The translations under genes and the position numbers were made by a program. DNA of 19,082 bases from an uncultured Klebsiella sp. (lineage in GTDB: Bacteria > Pseudomonadota > Gammaproteobacteria > Enterobacterales > Enterobacteriaceae): the NCBI GenBank assembly GCA_902490055.1, contig CABUCP010000008.1, positions 1-19,082 of the forward strand, in the 5' to 3' direction. Below, piece after piece: positions 12,612 through 19,082 of the stretch. Positions within the stretch are counted from its first letter, which is position 1. Each line of letters opens with the position of its first letter. The notes under the pieces were generated by a model. It made no database searches and was not told where the DNA came from. It saw only the letters and a list, made by a program, of their open reading frames with translations.

Positions 12612-15164
12612 TTAGTTGCCGCCGAACATATCTTTAATCCAACCGGCGACGCCGTCGCTCTTCTCCTGCTTCGCCGGCTGCTGCTGTTGCTGCTGCGGCT
12701 GGTTAGCAGGCTGCTGCTGCCCGGACTGGTTGAACGGATTATTGGCTTCCTGCTGTTGCTGCTGCTGTTGCTGCAGGGCTTCGCCCTGGCGGCACAGCGT
12801 ATCCGGCGAGGTAGTCCACACCGGCAGAGAGCGCATACCACCGCTACACTGGAAGAAACCGTTGCTGTCGACGCCCATATCCACCACATCTTCCGGCGGC
12901 GTCAGCGCCAGCGGCGTCGGGGTCTGGTTAGCCAGGTAGCGTTGATAAATCGACATCGCGCCGCTGGCCCCGTACAGCTTGGTTGGCTGGTTGTTATCGC
13001 GGCCAACCCAAGTAATGGTCACCTGGCTGCCATCGATACCGGCGAACCAGGTATCCACGTTGTTGTTGGTGGTCCCGGTTTTACCCGCCAGATGCAGGCC
13101 CGGATACTTGGCGCCAAGCTGGCGACCGGTACCGCGCTGCACCACCTGCTGCATCGTCCACAGGGTCATATAAGCCGCCTGCGCCGGAACCGCGCGTTCC
13201 GCCTGCGGATAGCTCTGATACAGCACCGTACCGTCTTCAGCGATAACGGAACGCAGCGCCGACAGCGTCGCGCGGTTACCGCCGCTGGCGATAGTCTGGA
13301 AGGCCTGCGCCACTTCAATCGGCGTCAGGTTCAGGGCGCCGAGGATCATCGCCGGTACCGCATTCAGTTGCTCTTTTGGCACGCCCAGCTTCTGCCAGGT
13401 ATCGGTAATCGCCGGCAGTCCCAGAGACATCCCGAGGTTCACCGTCGGCACGTTCATTGAACGGGTCAGGGCATCCACCAGCATCACCTGGCCGCTGAAG
13501 CGGCGATCGTCGTTCTGCGGCGACCAGGTCTGGCCGTTCGACAAGCGAATCGTCACCGGCGCATCGGCAATCCACGTATTCAGGCGATACTGATTCGGCT
13601 GGCTCAGCGCGGTCAGATAAGTGGCCGGTTTTGCCAACGAACCAATTGAGCGACGAGCCTGCATCGCGCGGTTGTAGCCAGCAAACTGCGGCTCCGCGCC
13701 GCCGACCATCGCCCGGACTTCGCCGGTAAAGCGGTCAACAACCACCATCGCGGTTTCCAGATCCGGCAGCTTACGCTGTTTCTTCAGCGCCGGGATCCCT
13801 TCGATAGCCGCTTTTTCCGCCGCATCCTGGGCCACAGGATCGAAGGTGGTAAAGATCTTCACGCCGGAGAGATCTTTCACTTTATCGCCCAGCTTCGCCT
13901 GCAGCTCCTGACGCACCATCTGCATGAACGCCGGCTGTGGAGAAATAACGCCCCCACGCGGCTGCACGCCCAGCGGACGCGCGCTCAGCATGTCGTACAG
14001 CTCCTGATCGATCACGTTCTGCTGCTGCAGCAGACGCAGCACCAGGTTACGCCGCTCGAGCGCCAGTTTCGGGTTGCGCCACGGGTTATAGATCGACGCC
14101 CCTTTCACCATCCCGACCAGCAACGCCTGCTGATCGAGGCTCAGTTCTTCCACCGGGCGGCCAAAGTAGTACAGGCTCGCCAGCGGGAAGCCGCGGATTT
14201 CGTTATCGCCGCTCTGACCGAGGTACACTTCGTTCATGTACAGCTCGAGGATACGATCCTTGCTGTAGCGGCCATCGACGATCAGCGCCATATAGGCTTC
14301 GTTAGCCTTACGCCAGTAAGAGCGTTCGCTGGAGAGGAACAGGTTCTTCACCAGCTGCTGGGTCAGGGTACTCGCCCCCTGCACCGTTCGCCCCGCCGTC
14401 AGGTTAGCCAGCACCGCGCGGCCCATTGAGTACAGGCTGATGCCGTCATGCTCGTAAAAGTGGCGGTCTTCGGTTGCCAGCAGGGTATCCACCAGCAGAT
14501 CCGGGAAGCCGCTACGCTTAACGAACAGGCGCTGCTCGCCGTTCGCCGACTGCAGCATGGTGATCAGGCGCGGATCGAGACGGAAGAAACCGAACTGGCG
14601 GTTGTTATCCATATTCTCGATGGTGTCCAGATGATCGCCATCGAAGGTCAGACGCGCGCGCACCTGGCCCTCTTTGCTATCCGGGAAATCAAACGGACGG
14701 CGGATCATCTCGATGCTATTTGCCTGCACGGTGTATTCGCCAGGGCGCGTCATCGCGCTAACCTGACGGTACTGGGTCGCATTAAGCAGGCGCACCATCT
14801 CGTTTTTGCTGATCTGCATATCCGGCTCAAGGTTGACCATCCGGCCATACACCGCCGCCGGCAGTTCCCAGACTTTACCGTCAATGCGGCTGCGAATTTT
14901 CTGATCGAGGTAAACGCCATAAGCGGCAATAATCACCGCAAAGACAATCCCTAACTTGACCAGCAGCCACAGCCAGCTGCGTTTGCGACGAGGCTTACTG
15001 CCTTTGCCTTTTCCTTTCTTCGGCACTGGTCGTTGATCCTCATAATCGTCATCATAGTCATCGTCGTAGTCCTCTTCCCGGACCCGGCGACGGGTGACTT
15101 TTTGTTTTGCCGGACGTGAGGGTTTCCCCTTACGTCCGATAGGCTCGCGGTCATCTCCCGCCAT
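12612..15164 (-). CDS. mrcB: Penicillin-binding protein 1B (bifunctional transglycosylase/transpeptidase)
   Basis: PBP1b polymerises lipid II into glycan strands and cross-links peptides; it is anchored in the inner membrane with its bulk in the periplasm. I take the ATG at 15164 ([17 protein letters not shown] upstream), giving 850 residues against 844 in E. coli; the frame extends five codons to a TTG. A basic/acidic cytoplasmic tail (1-62) precedes one helix (about 63-86). The UB2H region lies near 108-200. The GT51 domain has catalytic E232 (TEDRHFYEH). The transpeptidase has nucleophile S509 in GSLAK, then SRSMN-type TRSMN and AGKTGT. The C-terminus has a long glutamine-rich tail before [13 protein letters not shown]. 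In E. coli, partners are LpoB at UB2H and FtsN. Confidence 0.98.
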   Translation of the reverse strand: MAGDDREPIGRKGKPSRPAKQKVTRRRVREEDYDDDYDDDYEDQRPVPKKGKGKGSKPRRKRSWLWLLVKLGIVFAVIIAAYGVYLDQKIRSRIDGKVWELPAAVYGRMVNLEPDMQISKNEMVRLLNATQYRQVSAMTRPGEYTVQANSIEMIRRPFDFPDSKEGQVRARLTFDGDHLDTIENMDNNRQFGFFRLDPRLITMLQSANGEQRLFVKRSGFPDLLVDTLLATEDRHFYEHDGISLYSMGRAVLANLTAGRTVQGASTLTQQLVKNLFLSSERSYWRKANEAYMALIVDGRYSKDRILELYMNEVYLGQSGDNEIRGFPLASLYYFGRPVEELSLDQQALLVGMVKGASIYNPWRNPKLALERRNLVLRLLQQQNVIDQELYDMLSARPLGVQPRGGVISPQPAFMQMVRQELQAKLGDKVKDLSGVKIFTTFDPVAQDAAEKAAIEGIPALKKQRKLPDLETAMVVVDRFTGEVRAMVGGAEPQFAGYNRAMQARRSIGSLAKPATYLTALSQPNQYRLNTWIADAPVTIRLSNGQTWSPQNDDRRFSGQVMLVDALTRSMNVPTVNLGMSLGLPAITDTWQKLGVPKEQLNAVPAMILGALNLTPIEVAQAFQTIASGGNRATLSALRSVIAEDGTVLYQSYPQAERAVPAQAAYMTLWTMQQVVQRGTGRQLGAKYPGLHLAGKTGTTNNNVDTWFAGIDGSQVTITWVGRDNNQPTKLYGASGAMSIYQRYLANQTPTPLALTPPEDVVDMGVDSNGFFQCSGGMRSLPVWTTSPDTLCRQGEALQQQQQQQQEANNPFNQSGQQQPANQPQQQQQQPAKQEKSDGVAGWIKDMFGGN

Positions 15165-15182
15165 GCTTTTTCTCCGCAACTT

Positions 15183-15200
15183 TCAGGCGTAAAGGCCTGA
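15183..15200 (-). other. Hairpin just upstream of the mrcB ribosome site
   Basis: TCAGGC (15183-15188) and GCCTGA (15195-15200) form a perfect 6-bp stem with a 6-base loop, ending about 7 bases upstream of the GGAG of mrcB. It lies in the 5' leader, where it could modulate ribosome access; no T tract follows it. Confidence 0.4.
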
Positions 15201-15303
15201 TTCTCAATACTTCCCCTTGTAGGAGGAAGAAGATATCTCTCAATTTCACACCCGCCGCGCTGCCGCAGCCGACGTCATTCATATAATCTTCGAAGAATAT
15301 TTC

Positions 15304-15333
15304 ATTAAACAAATCATATAATTATCTGTTCAA
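15304..15333 (-). promoter_or_regulatory. Candidate mrcB promoter
   Basis: On the minus strand TTGAAC (15333-15328) and TTTAAT (15309-15304) are 18 bp apart, matching the -35 at 4/6 and the -10 at 5/6 in a locally AT-rich stretch. The start point would be near 15297, within the TCTTCGAAGA palindrome, giving a leader of about 130 bases. Read-through from hrpB could also contribute. Confidence 0.45.
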
Positions 15334-15534
15334 GCTGAAGAATATCTCCGGACATAGCACGAATTGTCCAGGCCACAGAGAATAGCACTAATCCGCACCA
15401 TTCTTAACCAGCATTTTACAACCACAAAACGCGATAAACGGTAAAATATGATGTTTTTTAATAACATAAATATTGCGCCGCGTGACGCAGGCCACCTATT
15501 TTCGGAACCGCGCTCACCGCAAAGGCGTGGCGCC

Positions 15535-17964
15535 TCAGGAATATTTTTTCGTCCGCCGGGTCGGCGCGGTATTCGCCGGATCATCCGGCCAGACGTGTTT
15601 CGGGTAACGCCCCTTCATCTCTTTTTGCACTTCGCGATAGGCCCCTTGCCAGAAGGCGCTCAAATCGCGAGTAATTTGCAGAGGTCGCTGCGCGGGTGAC
15701 AGAAGCTCCAAGACCAGCGGCACCCGCCCTTCGGCGATCTGCGGCGTCGTCGCCTCGCCGAACATCTCCTGCATCCGCACCGCCAGCGCCGGCGGATTAT
15801 CTTCATGATAGCGAATGGCGATACGGCTGCCGGTCGGCACCGTGTAGTGGGTCGGCAGCTCGTTATCCAGCTTCTGGCGCAGCGGCCACGGCAGCCAGTT
15901 TTGCAGCGCCTGGTGCAGGTCTACCGCCTTTAGCGCCCGAAGCGAATGCACACCGCTCAGCTGCGGCAACAGCCACGTCTCCAGCGAAGCCAATAGCGAC
16001 GCATCGTCAACGGCGGGCCAGCCCGCTTCCGGCAGCCACTGCGCGGCGCAGTGCAGACGCAGGCGCAGTTGTTCGGCTTCCGGCGTCCAGTTCAGCACCC
16101 CGAGTCCTTTATCACGGATGCCGTTGAGCATCGCCTGGTGCAGTTCCTCTTCCGACGGCTTCGCCAGCGGTTGGGTTTTTATTACCAGTTGGCCAATACA
16201 GGTACGCCGCCAGGCTTTTAGGGTGCCCTGCGTTTCATCCCACTCAACGGTGTCGGAACGGGTAACCAGCTCGGGGCATTGCTCGACCAGCTCGCCGATA
16301 TCCACCGGCAGCGCCAGCAAAATCCGCGCATCGGGCGCCGAACTGCCCTGCAGCAGCAGCGGCGCAATTAACCACTCGTGACGAACAAGCACATCATCGG
16401 CATCAAGCATCGCGCCCATACCGTTAGCAAGCTGATAGCGCCCTTCCTGACCACGGCGGCGGGCAATACGGTCGGCAAACGCCGGCGCCAGCAATGCCGC
16501 CATTCGCTGGGCGTCAGGCTGGCCGCCGCGGCTCGCCAGACGCTTCATTAGCTGCTGCGCCCGCTGCTGCCAGTTGCCCTGCTGGCGCGCAAAGGCGACG
16601 ACTAAATCGCTGCTGCCGCCGCGCGGCGGTTCCTCAAGGATAGCCGCCAGTTTTGCCGCCGTCGCCGCATCATCGGCCGAGTCGGCGGCCGTTAGCATGG
16701 CCGCAAGACGCGGGTCATTACCCAGCATCGCCATTTTTCGCCCGTGAGCCGAAAGACGTTCGCCCTCCAGCGCCGACAGCGCCGTCAACAACCGCCGCGC
16801 CGCCGCCAGATTCACCGCCGGCGGCAGATCCAGCCAGCGCAGCTCTGCCGGGTCGCGGCAGCCCCATTGCAATAGCTCCAGCAGCAAACCTGACAAATCG
16901 CTTTGCAGGATTTCCGCATCGCTCTGCGCCGCCGCGCGCTCCGCCTGCTCTTTCGCCAGTAGATGCAGGCAGACCCCAGGCTCCAGACGCCCGGCGCGAC
17001 CGGCGCGCTGGGTCATTGACGCCTGGCTTATCCGCTGGGTGATTAGCCGGGTCAGGCCGGTGCGCGGATCGAAGCGCGCGACCCGTTCCTGGGCGCTGTC
17101 CACCACCAGGCGGATACCTTCAATCGTCAAACTGGTTTCGGCAATATTGGTCGCCAGCACCACTTTACGCATCCCGGCAGGCGCCGGGAGAATCGCTTTG
17201 CGCTGTTCGCTCAGCGGTAGCGCGCCGTATAGCGGGCATAACAGCACATCGCTGGCTACCCGTTCGCTTAACTGCTCCTGCACGCGCTGTATTTCACCGA
17301 CGCCGGGTAGAAACAGCAGCATCGACCCCGACTCCTCGCGCAGCAGATCCGCGGCGGCAATCGCCACCGCTTCGGCGAAGCGCTGATGGGTCGCCAGAGG
17401 CGCAAAGCGGCGCTCAACCGGAAACGCGCGGCCATCGGAAACCACCACCGGCGCTTCCGGCAACAGGCGCTGCAGCCGGTCGTTATCCAGCGTCGCCGAC
17501 ATGATCAGTAGCTTAAGATCGTCGCGCAGCCCCTGCTGGACGTCCAGCAACAGCGCCAGCGCCAGATCGGCCTGCAGGCTACGTTCATGAAATTCATCGA
17601 GGATCACCAGCCCCACGCCGGAAAGCTCCGGATCGTGCTGCAGGGTGCGGGTTAAGATCCCTTCGGTGACCACTTCCAGGCGGGTATTCGGCCCCACGCA
17701 GCTTTCGGCGCGCATCCGATAACCGACCGTTTCTCCTGGTTTTTCTCCCAGCAGCTCCGCCAGGCGCTGGGCGACGTTACGCGCCGCCAGCCGCCGCGGC
17801 TCCAGCAGAATTATCCGGCCATCAATGTTGCCGTCAGCGAGGATCTGCAGCGGCAGCCAGGTTGATTTACCGGCGCCGGTGGGCGCATTCAGCAGCACCT
17901 GGGGCGCCTGCTGTAGAGCGGTGAGAAGTTCAGGAAGAATTGCGGCAACCGGCAATGAGGACAC
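15535..17964 (-). CDS. hrpB: ATP-dependent RNA helicase HrpB (DEAH-box family)
   Basis: HrpB is a cytoplasmic superfamily 2 helicase of the DEAH/RHA type; its cellular role in enterobacteria is not well defined. The 809 residues equal E. coli HrpB. Motifs occur in order: Walker A APTGAGKST (27-35), motif II DEFH (123-126, the HrpB variant of DEAH), motif III SAT (156-158), TNIAETSLTIEG (273-284) and motif VI QRAGRAGR (320-327), followed by the helicase-associated region and the HrpB C-terminal domain ending PTRRTKKYS. The start is GTG at 17964 with CCGGAG upstream; it yields MSSLPVAAILPELL as in E. coli. The gene is divergent from thpR across 72 bp, and the next gene downstream on its strand is mrcB. 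Confidence 0.97.
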   Translation of the reverse strand: MSSLPVAAILPELLTALQQAPQVLLNAPTGAGKSTWLPLQILADGNIDGRIILLEPRRLAARNVAQRLAELLGEKPGETVGYRMRAESCVGPNTRLEVVTEGILTRTLQHDPELSGVGLVILDEFHERSLQADLALALLLDVQQGLRDDLKLLIMSATLDNDRLQRLLPEAPVVVSDGRAFPVERRFAPLATHQRFAEAVAIAAADLLREESGSMLLFLPGVGEIQRVQEQLSERVASDVLLCPLYGALPLSEQRKAILPAPAGMRKVVLATNIAETSLTIEGIRLVVDSAQERVARFDPRTGLTRLITQRISQASMTQRAGRAGRLEPGVCLHLLAKEQAERAAAQSDAEILQSDLSGLLLELLQWGCRDPAELRWLDLPPAVNLAAARRLLTALSALEGERLSAHGRKMAMLGNDPRLAAMLTAADSADDAATAAKLAAILEEPPRGGSSDLVVAFARQQGNWQQRAQQLMKRLASRGGQPDAQRMAALLAPAFADRIARRRGQEGRYQLANGMGAMLDADDVLVRHEWLIAPLLLQGSSAPDARILLALPVDIGELVEQCPELVTRSDTVEWDETQGTLKAWRRTCIGQLVIKTQPLAKPSEEELHQAMLNGIRDKGLGVLNWTPEAEQLRLRLHCAAQWLPEAGWPAVDDASLLASLETWLLPQLSGVHSLRALKAVDLHQALQNWLPWPLRQKLDNELPTHYTVPTGSRIAIRYHEDNPPALAVRMQEMFGEATTPQIAEGRVPLVLELLSPAQRPLQITRDLSAFWQGAYREVQKEMKGRYPKHVWPDDPANTAPTRRTKKYS

Positions 17965-17998
17965 GAAAGGCTCCGGAGGTTAACATTCGAGGGCAAGC

Positions 17999-18007
17999 AT
18001 TGTAGCA
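17999..18007 (-). promoter_or_regulatory. Candidate extended -10 promoter for hrpB
   Basis: On the minus strand TGC precedes TACAAT (18004-17999, 5/6 match), forming an extended -10 element. No good -35 hexamer is present at 15-18 bp, consistent with extended -10 promoters. The start point would be near 17992, about 28 bases before the GTG. Confidence 0.45.
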
Positions 18008-18036
18008 TCCCTGTAATTCATTACCGAGTCTCTATC

Positions 18037-18573
18037 ATGTCCGAGCCGAAACGGCTGTTTTTCGCCCTTGAGCTGCCGAAAACGATACAGAAACAGATTA
18101 TTCACTGGCGCGCCGCCCATTTTGCCGATGATGCCGGAAGGCCGGTCGCCGCCGATAACCTGCACCTGACGCTGGCGTTTCTCGGCGATGTTAGCGCCGA
18201 AAAACAACGCGCGCTGTCGGCAATGGCCGGACGCATTCAGCAACCGCCATTTACCCTAACGCTCGACGACGCCGGCCAGTGGCTGCGCTCGCGCGTGGTG
18301 TGGCTCGGTACCCGCCAGCCGCCGCGCGGCATGCTGCAGTTAGCCAATATGCTGCGCGCTCAGGCGGCGCGAAGCGGCTGCTATCAAAGCCCGCAGCCGT
18401 TTCATCCGCACATCACCCTGCTGCGCGACGCCCGCCACGCGGTGCCGATCCCGCCGCCGGGTTTTCAGTGGCAGGTGCCGCTCGAGGAATTTGTGCTTTA
18501 TGAGTCCAGCTTTAGCCGCGGGCGTACCCGCTACCGTGCGCTGGAACGTTATCCATTTACCAGGGAAATCTGA
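18037..18573 (+). CDS. thpR: RNA 2',3'-cyclic phosphodiesterase ThpR (LigT, 2'-5' RNA ligase family)
   Basis: ThpR belongs to the 2H phosphoesterase superfamily. It hydrolyses 2',3'-cyclic phosphate RNA ends to 2'-phosphates and can join tRNA halves by a 2'-5' bond in vitro. The 178 residues (176 in E. coli) carry both HxTx motifs: H43-L-T45 in [10 protein letters not shown] and H125-I-T127 in [10 protein letters not shown]. Other family features are RLFFALELP at the start and [11 protein letters not shown] in the middle. The ATG at 18037 has only a weak upstream GAG. Its TGA overlaps the ATG of sfsA by one base (TGATG), so the two are likely co-transcribed and coupled. Cytoplasmic and soluble. 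Confidence 0.97.
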   Translation: MSEPKRLFFALELPKTIQKQIIHWRAAHFADDAGRPVAADNLHLTLAFLGDVSAEKQRALSAMAGRIQQPPFTLTLDDAGQWLRSRVVWLGTRQPPRGMLQLANMLRAQAARSGCYQSPQPFHPHITLLRDARHAVPIPPPGFQWQVPLEEFVLYESSFSRGRTRYRALERYPFTREI

Positions 18574-19082
18574 TGCAGTTCATTCCGCCTTTGCAGTCCG
18601 CCACCTTGATTAAACGTTACAAACGGTTTCTGGCCGATGTGGTCACGCCGCAGGGCCAGGAGCTGACGCTACACTGCCCGAATACCGGCGCGATGACCGG
18701 CTGCGCCACGCCGGGCGATACCGTCTGGTATTCCACTTCCGAAAATCCTAAACGTAAATACGCGCACACATGGGAATTAACTGAAACCCAGCAGGGGGCC
18801 ATAATATGCGTTAACACGCTACGGGCGAATACCCTGGCGAAGGAAGCGGTGCTTGCCGGAAATATCCCCGCGCTGAGCGGGTATAACATTCTGAAAAGCG
18901 AAGTAAAATATGGTGAAGAAAATAGCCGAATCGATCTTATGTTACAGGCGAAAGGCCGCCGTAACTGCTATATTGAAGTGAAATCGGTTACGTTGGCGGA
19001 ACAAGAGTACGGTTACTTCCCCGATGCCGTTACCGAGCGCGGCCAGAAGCACCTGCGGGAGCTAATGAGCGTAGCCGCCGCA
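18573..19082 (+). CDS. sfsA: SfsA family DNA-binding/sugar fermentation stimulation protein, N-terminal 170 residues (truncated by window)
   Basis: The frame starts at the ATG overlapping the thpR stop and runs open to the right edge. It reads [20 protein letters not shown] and continues with [30 protein letters not shown] and [18 protein letters not shown], the hallmarks of SfsA. E. coli SfsA is 234 residues, so about 64 are outside the window. Its E. coli name comes from stimulation of maltose fermentation when overproduced. The family has an N-terminal OB-like region and a nuclease-like fold with the D...E-V-K pattern, here SRIDLMLQ with IEVKS. The biochemical function remains unsettled. 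The thpR-sfsA order is the normal enterobacterial one. Confidence 0.95.
   Translation, partial: MQFIPPLQSATLIKRYKRFLADVVTPQGQELTLHCPNTGAMTGCATPGDTVWYSTSENPKRKYAHTWELTETQQGAIICVNTLRANTLAKEAVLAGNIPALSGYNILKSEVKYGEENSRIDLMLQAKGRRNCYIEVKSVTLAEQEYGYFPDAVTERGQKHLRELMSVAAA

Larger units (their letters stand above)
15165..15534. other. 370-bp non-coding stretch between hrpB and mrcB
   Basis: I see no convincing gene here. The part next to mrcB holds a leader hairpin and a candidate promoter. The AT-rich centre (about 15270-15350 and 15400-15475) carries a palindrome, TCTTCGAAGA (15287-15296), and three degenerate copies of GAAGAATATCTC. I found no clear terminator for hrpB; ATGTT (15451-15455) and AACAT (15463-15467) can pair around the A/T-rich stretch between them, but the minus-strand side lacks a U run after the stem. 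An open frame covering 15330-15584 on the minus strand overlaps the end of hrpB and has no coding signature. Confidence 0.6.

Noticed and set aside
12640..12785. CTG/TTG repeats as a possible CRISPR or other array
   Set aside because: The unit is a codon-level trinucleotide within mrcB; there are no spacers and no longer repeat unit.
12687..13460. Plus-strand open frame of 257 codons opposite mrcB, starting with leucine runs
   Set aside because: The leucine-rich start is the complement of the glutamine repeats of PBP1b; the frame is antisense and has no coding support.
1..19082. A novel defence, mobile or biosynthetic system in the window
   Set aside because: Every long frame is assigned to a conserved enterobacterial gene in its normal order. 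No integrase, transposase, tRNA-associated junction or unassigned gene cassette is visible.

Overview
The window looks like ordinary core chromosome of an enterobacterium, most likely Klebsiella or a close relative such as Raoultella. It is GC-rich. Nearly every protein matches its E. coli K-12 counterpart in length and key residues as I remember them. ClcA and the receptor FhuA resemble Klebsiella versions: the ClcA N-terminus begins [10 protein letters not shown], and FhuA has a short, cysteine-free loop 4. The species call rests on remembered sequences, not a search. The gene order is that of the E. coli dgt-to-sfsA interval, read in the inverted direction.

Layout. Positions 1-745 (minus) hold the 5' part of dgt, a dNTP triphosphohydrolase, cut by the window edge. 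Divergent from it is a plus-strand cluster of mtnN (MTA/SAH nucleosidase), btuF (periplasmic vitamin B12 binding protein, overlapping mtnN) and yadS (TRIC-family membrane protein). Convergent to these are minus-strand erpA (A-type Fe-S carrier) and clcA (H+/Cl- antiporter). The plus-strand gene hemL (glutamate-1-semialdehyde aminomutase) follows, and then a pair of inverted REP sequences. Next is the minus-strand ferrichrome uptake operon, transcribed fhuA-fhuC-fhuD-fhuB. Further on are mrcB (PBP1b) and hrpB (DEAH-family helicase), also minus. At the right edge are plus-strand thpR and a truncated sfsA.

How the genes work together. The four Fhu proteins form one complete system. FhuA is the TonB-dependent outer-membrane receptor, FhuD the periplasmic carrier, FhuB the double-length permease and FhuC the ATPase. 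A Fur-box-like region lies upstream of fhuA, and the fhuC/fhuD and fhuD/fhuB stop and start codons overlap. BtuF serves the analogous B12 system, whose permease and ATPase are not here. Iron uptake, Fe-S delivery (ErpA) and tetrapyrrole synthesis (HemL) are physically close, but they lie in separate transcription units. MrcB builds peptidoglycan.

I found no mobile element, CRISPR array, phage gene, toxin-antitoxin pair, tRNA or rRNA, and no candidate new multigene system. The items worth a second look are small: inverted repeats in several promoter regions, a REP pair, an intercistronic hairpin and a short duplication at the fhuA-fhuC junction, a GTG in place of the internal start codon of PBP1b, a glutamine-repeat tail on PBP1b, and the altered FhuA phage-receptor loop.
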